From NCBI GenBank assembly GCA_958295665.1, contig OY282558.1, positions 337,687,106 to 337,751,105 of the forward strand: a stretch of 64,000 bases of DNA, in the 5' to 3' direction. How positions within the stretch are numbered: the first letter of the stretch is position 1; each line of letters begins with the position of its first letter. The notes under the pieces were generated by a model, which did no database searches, was not told where the DNA came from, and saw only the letters and a program-made list of their open reading frames with translations. Below are positions 23,087 to 36,185 of the stretch, one piece after another. The translations under genes were made by a program, and so were the position numbers. This DNA is from Tipula vernalis. Lineage: Eukaryota; Arthropoda; Insecta; Diptera; Tipulidae.

Positions 23087-26000
23087 TGAAATAATAATTA
23101 AAGTGTAATTTTGGAAAATGCAATCCACCGGGATGCATTTATCAGGCAAAGTTTTGTATTTATAGCTAAAGAAATCAAAATTCTTGATTTTTTGATTAAG
23201 TGCATGATTTTAACTTTTGTGTGGTTGTACATAGAATTTAATTACTAAAATCTAATAATTTTATTGTATTAAAATTGATTTTAACTTAATTTGATATACG
23301 TACGTAGTTAATTTTCATATCTTATTTTATTTTACGCATAATTGAAAGTGTTCTTGTGTTTTATTTTATGTACAATCGCAAAACCAACACTGATGTAATA
23401 CTACAGGCCTGATTCAGTAATGAAGCAACAGATACCCTCTTACATTTAATAACTTATAGTTGAAAGTGTCGGTGCGAAAATAGACTAAAAATACTCTCAT
23501 CTAACCAATTCCAATTAGTTTTTTCATTATTAACATACCCAATTTTTCCTTTACAATTCGTTTGATTTGTTTTATCTACAATTTGTATGTTTTTCTCACT
23601 CATTTATATAATCTGTCGATCACCAATACTTTCACGTATAAGCGCAAAATAAATTTATAATATTGGTGACAATCATGGCTTGTGGTACATTGATGTTGGT
23701 TTTAATACTATACAAAATGAAATATACGTAGGTGTGTGGGTTTGATTCGAATGGGATTCTTATACTACGTATTATCGAATACGTTCGAGTCTTATTCGAA
23801 AATAACTAATACAGCATTTAACAAAATCATTTTTACATGCTCAATTGTTGACGCAACATAACATAAACCACATGAAAATTACATTAAATTGTATAAATAT
23901 GTAATAAACTTGGAAATAATAAATTTTTTTAATTAAATTAATTAATTAAACAGAGTTAAGGTTGCAGTATATATTTATTATATTATGTATTAAAAATGTA
24001 TTATTTATTTGGTACCATTAGAAATCTTTTAGAATTGTATACTACATGCATGTATTCGATTCAAATTGGATCCTTGTGTTTTGTGTGATTGAATGTTGAT
24101 TGGAAATTTCCTATATTATATACAAATTATTTGTGCATGATTGATTTTGCAGCGCAGTGTAACCATAGACAAAGTTGAAATTATGTGGGAATATATAAAT
24201 GATAAATTTCGGAAATATTAATTTTTATTTAATTATGTCAACAGGGATATATACCTTATATACATATGTATACATATATATTGTAATTTTAATTTTGGTT
24301 AAATTTAATTTAATTCAAAGTGGGACGATAGATCGACGAGTGAAGGAAAGACGTATTTTCTCTTGCTGAATGAATTTATTTAATTTAATTTAGTTAATTT
24401 TGTTTTTTAATTTAATTATTTTAATTACATTTTAATTCAAATTTATTTAAGGATTTGTATACATCTTGTATGTGATGGGTGGTAGTGGTGTTAGTTAAGG
24501 GAATAAAGATTTTTGTTTTCCTGTGGGGCTTGGTGGAATCGTATGGGATTTTCAAATGCATTTTTTTTGTGTCGTCTTATGCTGTGTTTCTTATTTCTGA
24601 TCTAATCAGTCTGATTGATCTGAGTACTAAAAAGTTGTTTCTTATTTCAGCTCAGATCGATCTGATCAATTTTTTTGGTGTTTCTTATTTTTTCAGATTG
24701 ATTTTTTTTTGATTTGTAAAATATTCCGATTTCTCAGATTAATTTTTGTTTAGCTACCTTCACGTAATTCAAATATGTACATCACCCCACTTATTATTTT
24801 TTTTTTATGTAAACGTTATTAAAATGAAAATAGAAGGAAATTTTAATTATTATATGGACGAAGGTCGATAATTTTATTAAATTGAAAATTTTTGAAAGTT
24901 GAAAATTGTTTTGATCTGAAAAATCTAAAACCTGTTTCTTATTTCAGATCGACCAAATCGATCTGATTTCAGATTTCAAAATCTGTTCGATCTACGGATT
25001 TAAATGGTAAACACAGAATTTTTTTTCAGTTTGTGTGAACGTTTTTGTTTACAAATATGAATAGTTTGGTATATGAAATATATCGAAATGTAATCTGTGA
25101 GCAATTTTGATTGAAATTAATAATCATTTAATGAGTAATTTTGCATTTTTATAAAAATATTTTTTTCTTAAAGCATCTTCGTTCTTCGTGTTCCTTTAAA
25201 CATTTGATTTTCATAGTAAAGCTAATCTATGAAAGGGCACGAAGCCTAGCGATGTTTGAGAAAGGAAGTCAATTTACTAAAATGCAAAATTGTGTGTTGA
25301 AATTTTGTTGGGTTTAGTTAGGGTTGTGTATCGGCCGCAGTTCGATATATTTAGTTCCTGGTAAACATTTTTATTCCCCTCTTTACATTAGTGATTTGAC
25401 TTTTTTAGTCTGACGTCATGGCTGTCGAAAGTATTAATTTTCATTTTTCCAGATTTATATTAAATTGTTAATTAGTTTAATTTTATTGCTAAATATTTAT
25501 TTTTTATTTTTATTTTTATTTTTATGTTTTATTTTTAAATCTAGTTGTAAGTATACAGGGATTAATTTATAATTTGTTTCAGAGAAGTTAATTTAATTAT
25601 AACTTAACTAATTTATTAGTTTTAGTGTGTAATATTTTGTGTTTTGTTCATTCATGTATACTAATTAATTTAGTTTAAAGAATATTTAAAGGGGTCTCTT
25701 CCCTAATATGTTAATAAATAATCCAATTTTCAGAATATAACATAGTTCCAGAATTAATCATTATTACAGGGATTAAATTAATCCTGAGTTTCAGAATTAA
25801 ATTTTAGCTTGAATCAACCCTCCAGGGTCAACAATTAATAAATAAGATGTAGTTTAGAAATTGTGTTGTCCTGTGCTAACTATTTTACTATATAATTACT
25901 AACCATTTATTAACTATCGGCTATACCTGGGTGTCTGTAACCGGGCCGATTCTGTCACTTCTAACTATCCTATCCTATCCTTCGGTTTTGTTATGTGTGA

Positions 26001-26227
26001 AAGGGTGCACGGTGGGACCCGGCCAGGGGTGGACATGATGCTGTCACATTTATGTGATATCGCGGGTGGTTGTGCTCTCCTTGTTGTAATGGTGCTTAGG
26101 TATCTTCAGTGAGGAAAACATTCACCTGTGTTATAAAGTTGGTGTGACAGTTTAATGACCACATCACTAACACGGGATTTCTTGCTTCATAAGCTTGGTC
26201 GTCCATTCGAATCAATCAATCAATCAA
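23087..26227 (+). mobile_element. 3.1-kb non-coding retroposon with 22-bp target duplication
   Basis: ATGACGAACTCCTTATACTTAC is present perfectly at 23065-23086 and 26228-26249. The insert ends in a (TCAA) tail on the plus strand, and its last ~330 bp (from about 25900) is related to the minus-strand insert at 20548-21194: GGGTGTCTGTAACCGGG, CCCGGCCAGGGG and a final ACGGGAT...CTTGCTTCATAAGC. No open frame above about 80 codons resembles reverse transcriptase. It is therefore a full insertion of a long non-coding RNA-like template, or a LINE decayed beyond recognition. It landed in the MULE element, so it is younger than the MULE. Confidence 0.8.
24581..25018. mobile_element. Possible MITE with iterated GTTTCTTATTTCAGATC motifs
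   Basis: TGTGTTTC on the left and GGTAAACACAG on the right form a weak inverted terminal pair. Inside, GTTTCTTATTTCWGATC recurs at about 24585, 24638, 24680 and 24928, each followed by GATCTGAT-like palindromic bases. It lies inside the 3.1-kb retroposon. No target duplication confirmed. Confidence 0.4.
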
Positions 26228-26477
26228 ATGACGAACTCCTTATACTTACGATAATACAAGTTTCAGTTTAATTCTGATAAAAAAAATTGAAATTTTCATG
26301 TTAATTGGTTTTTTTTTTTTGTTAGAGTACTCAATTCAAAAGAATTTTTATATCAATACAAAACAGTAATTAAAAATCGTAATGTCTCAATTTAATACAT
26401 ATACATATGTATCTTGTATCAGCAAAATAATAAATACGAAGACGATATTTTTGCTGATTTTTTGAATTCAACATTTC

Positions 26478-26585
26478 CTAAATCGACATTTTGGCCAGTC
26501 GACATATTACCAAAAAACAAATGTTCATTTAAAAAAAAAATCGACATTTTGTCCATCGACTTTATTTTAGTCGATATAAAGGGGG
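26478..26585. repeat. TCGACATTTT array, right side of MULE relic
   Basis: Variants TCGACATTTTGGCC, GTCGACATATT, TCGACATTTTGTCC and GTCGATATAAAGG occur in opposite orientation to the array at 21885-22085, consistent with subterminal repeats at the other end of the same element. Confidence 0.6.
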
Positions 26586-26593
26586 GGATCCCA

Positions 26594-26681
26594 CAAAAAA
26601 AATTATACATAACCAACCAGGGGTAAGAGCCAGTTATTAGTTTGGAACGCACAACGCATAGTCGTGCGTTACAAACTTTTC
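26594..26681. repeat. Right copy of the 87-bp direct repeat
   Basis: Same orientation and about 95% identical to 21769-21855; see that entry. Confidence 0.8.
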
Positions 26682-28860
26682 AGTTCTCTACTTTTCCGAT
26701 TCTCCAGATTCGCGAAAAATAATTCTTAGAATAAGCCGTTCTCGAGCATCCAGAAATACCGATAAAGTTTTGATGATTACTTTTTACTTGTTCCTTTTTT
26801 TTTTACTTTATACTTTTTACTTTTTCTATGGTAATAAATAAATATTCGCTAAAAATATTCGCGAGCGGAACGTTATTCAAGTTGCGTATAAGACACTCGC
26901 GATCGCTCGTGTCGTAAACTTTATCCTCGTAAGTAATAACCAGTGTTATAATCTCGTAAATATCACACTAATATGCCATCATTTATTATTAAACGATATA
27001 TTTAAATAGATCTTATGTAAAATGCTTAGTTAATATAGTGATTCAAAATAAAATAAATAATTGTTCGCCATGTTTTATATCTCTTACTTCCAATTACCAA
27101 TTCAAAAGTCGGGCAAATCGTCTGGTTTTTGTAATTTTATTAGTTAACATAGTAATGGTTCTAAGCATCTATATTATACCAATCGGCCGATTAGATTTGA
27201 ATAAAGCTGTAAATATACTATGAAAGTTCCCTATAAGAAATTATTCAGTCTTTTAACGGTTCATATGTTTCTGTTGATTTGAAGTCTATTTATTTTTTAA
27301 GCATATTTTATAAAAATTTAAATTTTTTATATTTTCAAAAAGGTTACAAACAAAACACAATTTAAAATCCTGAGATAAATTATAGTAAAACTTTTTAGCT
27401 ATTTAATATAAAGCGTTTACATTTAATACTCTGATGCCAACAAGTCTAATTCTACATTTTAGATTCTAAATATTTGTACATAGATTGAAGAGGTGTTGTC
27501 TTTTTGTTTTTGTTGTTACTTTCTTGGGAATAATATAAATTCATTTGTGTTTTTTGTAGCTACTTTTGTTTACTGTTCTAGTTTAATCACAATAATTTTT
27601 CAACGAAATTTAAATAAAATATACATTTGCAATCATAATAAACCAATGTGATTACTACAATGGTTGACTTTAAATTAAAAAAAAGAAAAAAATGATGGCT
27701 TATTATACGTAATATTGCCGAGATAAAAACATAAACGAATAATTTTTTGTTTTCTCGAAAAATCAACAAAATAAAGAAAGTTAAGATAATTTTTTTACTC
27801 TTGTTCGTTTTTATTTTTGTTGTTTAGCATAATCCAAAATTTTGATATTTTATTATTCTATTTCGTTTTCTGAACTGAGAGTTCGTTTTGGAAGCTTTGT
27901 GTTGTTTACAAAAAATTAAGACACGTTCTATTGAAGATTTAAAAGCTTATTTTGAGGATGGAGCTTCTCTACGTTAAATATTATGGTATACAATCTCAAA
28001 ACAAGCAATAACGAGCACACATCCCCGCACACTCTTTGAAATTATGTATTATATTGTTTTTTAACTAATAAGCAAAGAGTTTTCATTTTGGTTTGTTAAA
28101 TTTCATTCCGTTGTTTTCCATTCAAAATTGTTAAACAAAAAGATTTCAATTATATTTTCCCAATTAATTTTTGTAGATGTAAAATTATGTTTTATATTGG
28201 TTTGATGATTTACATTATGAAATGGGGAAGATAACATAATGAGTAAAATACAACATATTTTTATTTTTAGTTTTGTTTTTAACAAACAAAAGTAACATAT
28301 TCGATATTGACTAGTATGTCTCTATTACCTGCATTATCCAACTGTTTAATTGCTAAACAGAAAAGACGATTGGGTCGGCAAGAAGAAAGACATCAACAAA
28401 ATTATAATTTTGGAAAATGCAGTTTTAATTTTTAAAATATTTTATTTTATCTTAAATGATTTTACCTTCGATGAAAGAAAAATTGTCTGTTTTGTAAATT
28501 GTTACATTTTTTTGGGTAAATGTATCGATCCAACAGAAACCTGCAGTGTTTTTAACAAACAGCAAACGATTGGTCAGATATTTTCGATAAAAAAGTGGAT
28601 ACCGCAATATATCGGTGACTTTTTATTTAAATGATATCTGGAACAATGTAATTCCCTAGGTATAGAGAATACGATATCTTTTCCAAATGTCTGAATTCCT
28701 TTCCTTCCAAGAAGAAATCTTTATTTCGTTCCACATCATGTGACATATACAAACAGCGTTATAATCTACTCATAATCAAAGACATAATTGTTAAAGACAA
28801 AAAACAAATTACGATATGGCATTGGAAAATTAGAGCAATAGACAATAATAATGTACGAAT
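26682..28860. other. No recognisable gene
   Basis: A+T-rich sequence with short ACTTTTTACTTT iterations near 26780-26830. An open frame at 28350-28634 has no recognisable motif and is not called. Confidence 0.4.
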
Positions 28861-28869
28861 AGTCATTAG

Positions 28870-30005
28870 TTAAATTGAACTGGCGTCGTAGGAAATCGAT
28901 ACTACTTCGGTTCAAAAGAAACAAAGTATATGGTTGAGTTGAAGTAGGATTAGGCTTTAGTGAGCTGTTGAGTAATTATTTATGGTTTGAGGATTGAATT
29001 GAGCTTGGAGTTTGCAGTTAAGTTATAGTTGAGTTGGGGTTGAGTTGGGACTGAGTTGGAGTTGAGTTAGGTTATGTTTTAGTAGGCGGTCGTTTGATGA
29101 TTGAGTTGGGCGTTGAGTTTGCAGTTTAGTTGAGGGTCGAGTTGAGGTTGAGTTGAAGTTGAGTTGAGATTGGTTTAAGATTTAGTGATCAGTACAGTTA
29201 GCTTGAGTTGAGTTCGTTTAGATTAAGGTTTAGTGAGCAGATGAGCAATTTTTGAAATAACCTGGTTTGAGGATTGAGTTCGGCATTGATTCAGCTGTTG
29301 AGTTGTGGGTCGAGCTCGGTTCCATTTGCTGGTCAAGTTGGGGTTGAGTTGGAGTTGAGTTGAGTTAGGGTTTATTCAGCAATTCAGCTGAGGATTTATG
29401 TGTGTGTTAAATTGATTTAAATTAAGTTAAGTTGGAAATTTATTTAGGAGTGTGTTGTTGAACTAGAAGTTAGCTTTAGTAGTTTTTCTCTTCCTATTTA
29501 TTTCAAAATAGAGTTAGACGTTGGAAATGGGGTTAAGTTGAGGGTTGAGTTAGAGGTTCAGTTAGGATTGAGTATTTATTCGAACCATGTTGATTTGGGG
29601 ATAGGGTGGCGCGCTGTTGGGGTTCAGTTTGGGTTCATTCAGTAGTTCAGTTGGGAGTTATTTGGGGGTTGCGTTGAGATTTGAGTTGGAAGTTAGCTTG
29701 ACTTGTTTTGAGTTGAGTTATTATATTCGTGTAGTTTTCGAACCATGTTAATTTGAGGATTGAGTTGGGTGTCTAGTTAATGGATATGTTGAGGATTGAG
29801 TTAGTATAAAGCAAGGTGTTGAGTTGGAGTTGAGCCAAAGGGTTTAATTGCAAATTTATTTGGATTTTGAATCGATGTTGAGGTGGAGATTAAGTTAAGT
29901 ACAGGGTTAGGTTGAGTGTTGAGTTGCAGGTCGAGTTGGGGTTGAGTTATGATTTAGTTTAAGGATGGGTTGAGTGTTGAGTTGAGGTTTAGTTAGGGTT
30001 GAAAA
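28870..30005 (+). repeat. Degenerate TTGAGTTGG minisatellite, about 1.1 kb
   Basis: Hexamer- to dodecamer-scale iterations of TTGAGT / GTTGAGTTGGGG / GGTTGAGTTGGAG fill the interval, with interspersed longer sub-repeats (AACCATGTTGATTTG and GATTGAGTTGGG near 29585 and 29745). The strand is strongly G+T-biased with almost no C. It decays gradually at both edges. No protein reading is supported. Confidence 0.9.
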
Positions 30006-30119
30006 ATAAATATGTCTATAATGATTTTCAACCCTTTTTATTCAGATATCAAGTATTAGAAATGGAACTGTTTAACGTTTTAATTTTCAACCTGTACGAA
30101 AACGAAAAAAGGCAGGTAG

Positions 30120-30665
30120 CTTAGAAATACAAAAAATGGAATTATTACAGCAGGCTTGTGACCTTCTCAATCGTAGAAGTAATAGGAGTAATTATACATA
30201 TGGTTCAGGCGTTCCACTTATCCGTCCCTAATGGTAAACCAGTTGTTATGTTATGTTGCCTAGTTCTCTCTTCACAATACTCTATAAATTCTGCGGACGT
30301 AAAGCACCTCCTGCAATCGGGAATTATGTTATCCGGATTAAATAATACTGCCTTTTCCAATTTGAATTTTTGACAAACCTTCCTTAGTTTTTATGTCCAA
30401 TTCAGTTGTTATCCAACAAATAGAACTAGATGAATTTCGAAAAACTATCAATTATAGACAAAATGTATTGATGGTTTTTCTTTGTCGCAGCCACATGCCT
30501 ATATGACCTACATACGTAGTACGTTGTAAACGATTCATCTTGTTTCCATAGCAGGTTTATTATGCATTCTTTCTTGTCCAGTTTCCTCTCCGCCAAGATA
30601 AACGTTATACAGTTTTTGATACAAAAACGATTCTTTTTTTCCATCGAAAGTTGTTTGTCACTCAT
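30120..30665 (-). pseudogene. Ty3/gypsy-type integrase fragment
   Basis: Minus-strand order: a zinc-binding-domain end with CITFILAERKLDKKE, then HQYILSIIDSFSKFI at 30426-30665, then (after frame changes) FTSAEFIEYCEER and ITTGLPLGTDKWNA near 30220-30310. These correspond to integrase core blocks around the first Asp, the second Asp and the GNGQVER region of gypsy-like retrotransposons. The first catalytic Asp block is corrupted (YYVCRSYRHVA), so this is a dead fragment. No LTR visible. Confidence 0.7.
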
Positions 30666-31029
30666 TCGTGCAAAGCGCTTACACGCTGCGAAAACAGGTT
30701 AATGTTGGCTTGAAGATGACCGATTCTATGACATTGGCTTATTATTTTCTTATACTTCTTGTGCTTAAATTGTAGATGAATCAGCAATTTTTCTTTTTTT
30801 AAACAGCAAAATTTAACACCAACTGTTCATCTCGTTTAAATCGTGTAAGTGTACCGTTTGGACAAATTTTATAATTGCACGACTTTATTTCACATTGGCA
30901 TACAAATGTACCATATATAAATGTAAATATGTAAATGTTTACAAGCTTTACACAGGCTTTAGTAAACTAAAGTAGTTTGGGCCGAAGGAAGAAAGACAAC
31001 TAATTTTCAACAATCGACCTATTATCAAA

Positions 31030-32345
31030 TATTGGCAGCCTAACTCGTCTTCGAGCCAATAAACCATCCTGAGTCAGTCCCATGCGTTGAAGTTGTACTT
31101 TTAGGCGGCCGTGACCAGAAAGAGCGCGATGAAGACTCTCAACTGATTCATGCCGAGAGATAAAGCAATCCTAATACTTTCAAGTTACTTCGACCAAGTT
31201 TCGCAATGCGGTAGCTATAAATGGCAAGCCACTGCTGTTTTATAGCTTATTAGCGTTCTAAGTAAGCATAGTTTTTCATCGTCTTCCTAACATAGTTAAA
31301 TGGTAAGAAAGCAAATGGTTCGGGAACGACAAATTTTATCCCAGCCCCAGCTTTTGCTAAAGAATCAACAATGTATTTCCCTCATTTTTATACCCTCAAT
31401 CCCACAATGGGGAGGAACCCACATGATCTTCACTCTGTTACTTGAATAGGGAAGATGAATAAAGTATTTACAGTTCTTAAGAAATTTTGAAACAGTCAAG
31501 GTTATCTAGCGAATTTAGCACAGATAAGCAGACTGTACAGAAAACAAAATTTTTATTCATAACAGCGAGATTCACTGCCTCAAGTACTCAGATCAATTTC
31601 GTGAAACTGATATCAAATAACAGTCTAGTCATATCAATTTCTACTACTAATGTTATGTAGTCATCAAGAATTATTGTATGTCTCACAACTGATCCAAGAT
31701 TGTCCCTATGCCTCTTAGCCGAAACGCAGCCGATTCCACGGCAAGAAGCGAAGTTGAGGTCATAGCTCTAGTAATGGCCCTACAAGCAATAACTTATGGG
31801 CCATTGAGTTTATAATTTAAAGTCTTTAATTTAACCTCTGACGACCAGAATAATCATTTTGGGAGTTAAACCCTAGATTTTCCCAAAGGCTCGTATACAC
31901 TGCCAAAAGATGTCAGTAAATTTTCGAGTTTGCTGTCCAATAAGACACCTAGATGTTTAAAATAGTCAGATGTGTTAATCGACGTCCTGAAAAGAGAGGG
32001 CACAGTTAGATCACCATTTAAAGAAGGGTTCACGCGTAAATCCATTTCATCACACCATGCCGCCAAAATACTTAAAGCGTTATGCGGTAAATCGGGTAAC
32101 ACATTCAGGTGCTTTCCAGTCACTGTTATAACAAGATCGTCATTGTGCAGAAGGAGCGCACCTTCCTTGGAGATGAGGACAACCTTTGACAACTTTGACC
32201 GTGATTGAAGCAATATCCAATTCAACCTCAACCATTCAATACATTTTACAATGATGGGATCACTACCGAAATTTGTACATGCGTTAGCAAATGATGAGAA
32301 TGATATACTATCAAAGGCTCCCGCGATGTCCAGGAAATTACCCAC
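31030..32345 (-). pseudogene. LINE (I/R1/LOA-like) reverse transcriptase and RNase H-end fragment
   Basis: 31866-32345 contains RT blocks FLDIAGAFDSISF, NDDLVITVTGKHLN (aligning to the YADDLV box), LAAWCDEMDLRVNPS and DYFKHLGVLLDSKL. The segment between the palm entry and the DD box is shortened, so the enzyme is internally deleted. Farther along the minus strand near 31100, SLHRALSGHGRLK and QRMGLTQD match the conserved stretch after RNase H in such LINEs. The order fits one decayed element. Confidence 0.75.
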
Positions 32346-33376
32346 AAGAAACTTTTTTACCTAATTCACGCTACAACATATTCAATCACAATATGTCTCA
32401 CGGCTTTCAAACTCGAGTGCGCATTGGGTGTTTCACGTTGTTTGCCTCTGAACGGTTGAACACAGTCCACACGAAAAACAAAATACACGACGTGATGACG
32501 AACCCAAAACAAAATAAAATTAATTCTTTTTTATCTCATCACTATAAGTCTCGTCTCGGATATTCTATTAACCACATCTATGTGTTCTTCGCGGTCAAAA
32601 AATATTTTACCGACCATGGTGGTGTTAAATAAATAAAAAACGTATATCGTAAGGAGTGGGAATTAGATAAATAATTATCTCTAACAAATCTGTTGACAAT
32701 CCTCTTTAAGGCTTTAAAAAATTATGAAGAAACGAAATACATTGTGATCAATATAATCTCTGTATAAAATCTACTTTGCTCTTGCACCGAACCAAAACTA
32801 TGGGACAATGTCAAAAGCAACACACGCTTTGAAAAGGTGGGCTGGTGCTGGTACCCTTTTTTGATCTTGATAAGCTGCTTTCACTCACATTGCACACACA
32901 CACACTCACAGTTTGAAGTTCATTCCCCGAAATAAAATAAAAAATTACACCACCATTCTATTGTAATATTAGATATTTTACAAACTTTTTTTAACATTTT
33001 TTTTTCTTTTAAACAAAAACAAAATTTAACACTACTTTAATATTTGTACTCTCTAGAATAATAACCCCCACCGAATATATTTCATTTTTTGGTTTGTTAC
33101 TTTTGCACGATCACTGCTACTTGGTGCACTGTATAGAATTCAGAGCTCTGCGTCCTCTACCGCTATCAAAAAAAAAAAAAAAAAAAAAAAAAAATTGTTG
33201 TCTGATTTCGCAGATCGGTAGAAAAAAAAAACGATAACCAAATAGATTATTTGTCTAGAGTACACAAATAATTTTAATACAACAAAAAAAAAATATTACT
33301 AGAACATTATCATGATGGTTATAACAAACAACAAATGGTGTACCCTTTAATTACGCGCTTCTAATATTTATGTCAC
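32346..33376. other. No recognisable gene; A-run near 33170
   Basis: Contains a short (CA) run near 32890 and about 26 consecutive A near 33168-33194. The A-run could be the tail of a retroposon ending there, but no duplication was found. Confidence 0.35.
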
Positions 33377-33387
33377 CCACGCGACCT

Positions 33388-33720
33388 TAGAATGACAAGG
33401 TTCTATCCAACAAAATTTCTCAAATTGAGTTATTAATGTTGTTATACTCAGAATCGTCAAATCTATTGAAAATCTCTCTTATTGAGCGGTTTCAGAGCAT
33501 TTTTAATGGTATTTTTAAAATAACAAACTTCTAACGCCCTATAATTTTACATTTATTAACTGCACAAGGTTCTATATTTTTTTCAAATAGAACCTTGTCA
33601 TCCTAAATTTCTAATAGTTCGTTTGATAGAACCTTGTCATCCTCAATCGCAATTATAATATTGTTTAAATCTTTTAATATTGTGCATTTTTACTAATGCA
33701 GTTAGAACTTTGTTTCTCTC
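33388..33720. repeat. Iterated TAGAACCTTGTCAT motifs, 5' of transposase-like gene
   Basis: ATGACAAGGTTCTA near 33393, ACAAGGTTCTAT near 33567, ATAGAACCTTGTCATCCT near 33587 and 33620, and TTAGAACTTTGT near 33708 occur in both orientations just upstream of the gene starting at 33890. Clustered inverted motifs beside a transposase gene suggest subterminal transposase-binding sites. No counterpart was found beyond 39406. Confidence 0.5.
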
Positions 33721-34008
33721 AATTCAGTTGGATTGCAAACGTTAACGGGAATAGTAATGTGATGTACACTATTTCGTTTGTAATTAAATTTAATATACCA
33801 ACAAAATTTAATAAGTGATTTATACAAGTGATTTTATGCTGTGGTAATTATTTTCAATGAAAAATTAATCAAATTAAGTGATTTTGATAATGGAAAGTCA
33901 GGGAAAATTAATGCTGAAATTAGCTCAGCAGCAATTGGAAGCCCAAAATAAGATTACATCAAGTAAGTTGCCGGCTCTATCGCGTTTGTATAAAAATATC
34001 AGTACCTA

Positions 34009-34363
34009 GAGGTGATTCTTCTCGAGAGATATTTCCCGAAAGTTTCTGTTGAATATAAGGAAAAATCCATTTCTTATTTCTCGAGAAATTTTTCATATTT
34101 CTCGAGAAAAAAACACAAATTTAGAGAATACATTTTAAAAACTAAAACAATAAACCGAAATGCCGTTGAGAACCGTTGCAACTAGATAAAACACGTGTTC
34201 GAGAATTCTCGAACACGAGAACACGTGTTTTATCTGTTTTTAACGTTTTTCAACACTACGACATTACGGTTTTTTGTTTTAATTTCTAAAATTTATTCTT
34301 TAAATTTGTATTTTTTTCTTAATTTTCGAAAGAAACTTTCGAGAAATATTTTTTGAGAACCTC
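34009..34363. mobile_element. 355-bp foldback MITE in intron 1, TA-flanked
   Basis: Both halves are complementary over most of their length: outer ends GAGGTGATTCTTCTC and GAGAACCTC, shared GAAAGTTTC, and a central AGATAAAACACGTGTTC / AACACGTGTTTTATCT hairpin. TA is present on both sides (34007-34008, 34364-34365), as for Tc1/mariner-type insertions. It lies between donor 33963 and acceptor 34408, so the splice sites are preserved. Confidence 0.8.
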
Positions 34364-36185
34364 TAAAAATTAGTTCCGTAATACAAAAACCTGGATATTT
34401 TTTCTTAGTTTCGCTAATAGAAAGAGACATTGTTGACGAAAATATACGTTCACAGGATAATATTTTGCCTTTCATCAAACGAAATAATGCACAATATAAC
34501 ACGGACGAAAAACGGCTTCAACCACATTTTGAAAGTATGGGTGAGCATAAAATTAATTTTATTTACGGTATTTCTTTAACTATATAAATTAGATCTCATA
34601 GATAATCATCAAAATCAGTCTGAAACTGATAGCAAATCAGACCAATCTGATTTTTCTGCCGATTCGTTCGATGACCCACTATTTAAGCCGGATTCGACTT
34701 CCGAACAAAGTTGCTCGGAAAGTGAAGCAGAAACATTATGCATTGATATTCAGAACGACATCTTACATCCATTACAACATGATATTGAAAGTCCCTCTGT
34801 AATTAAGGAAAACGTGAGGAAGCGAATAAGGAATCCATTGAAATGGAAATGCAGCGAGAGAAAACGGTTATGTCAAAGTGGTAAACGAAGGGGAAAATCG
34901 GTTCCTGGCAAACAAGTGAAAGAAGTTTCTGGCTGCTTGAAGTGTCCATTTAGATGCAATGCAAAGTTCACAAGTGACGAACGAAATATTATATTTTCAT
35001 CCTTTTACACCTTACAACAAAATGAGAAAATGCAATTTTTACTCCAACAGTTCGAGAGAGTTTTGTGTAACAGAAAAAAACGGACACATGAGGCAAGCCC
35101 ATCAAGAAAAACTTTTTCATTTTTGTATTATCTCACAATCAAAAATGAAAAAGTTCGGGTATGCAAGTCTTTTTTCTTAAAAACTTTGGACATTTCACAA
35201 AAGATGGTATATAATGCACATATCAACAAGACCAACGCTAACTCGGCCAAACCGGATGGAAGAGGTAAATTCAGTGGAAGTAGTCGACTATTGGATACTG
35301 AAACAAAAGAAAAGATTATTGAACATATCAATTCATTTCCGGTTGTCGATTCCCACTATTGTCGACAGGATACACAAAGAAAATATTTGGAGTCGAGTTT
35401 CAATGTTTCTAAAATGTATGGACTATACGAAGAACTATGCAAGAAAGAAAATACACAGCCCGCTAAAGAATCAACATATCGTCGCATATTTAATACGGAG
35501 TTTAATATTGGATTCCATATTCCTAAAAGTAACCGCTGTGATTTGTGTGAGGCTCATAACAATCTTGTAAAATATAATTTGCCAATAAACGAAAACCAAA
35601 AAATTGAATATGATAATCATATTTTAAATAAAGGATATATGCGCACGGAGAGAGATGCAGACAAAAGGGGTGATATACCAATACTTAGCTTTGATTTACA
35701 AAACGTTATTAATCTGCCTAGGGCTGAAATAAGTTCATTTTTTTACAGACGCAAACTTACTGTGTACAATCTTACAGCGAAATTATCATTAACCAATCAA
35801 GTTTACTGCGCAATATGGAACAAATCCATGTCCGGTAGAGCTGGAAACGACATTGCCAGCGCAATGAAGAAAATATTAGAGACTGTCATAAATGAAAATG
35901 TTTTGCCGAATTTGATATTTTGGAGTGATTCATGTGTGCCACAAAACCGAAATTCTCATATATCAAAATGAACGATGTATTAATGAAATTTTCAGTACCT
36001 GGTCATTCGTGTATCCAGGAAATTGATCATGTACACTCATGTATAGAGAAAGAGTTGAGAAAAACCGAAATATATTCTCCGATCGGTCTAATCCGTCTAT
36101 TGAAGCTAGTCAATCGAAAACAACCGTATAAAATCATCCAAATGAAAGCTACTGATTTTAAGGACTACAGTGCAGCTTCTAAGTA

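Noticed and set aside
30158..30373. 71-codon plus-strand frame
   Set aside because: Antisense shadow of the gypsy integrase fragment, which has recognisable motifs on the minus strand.
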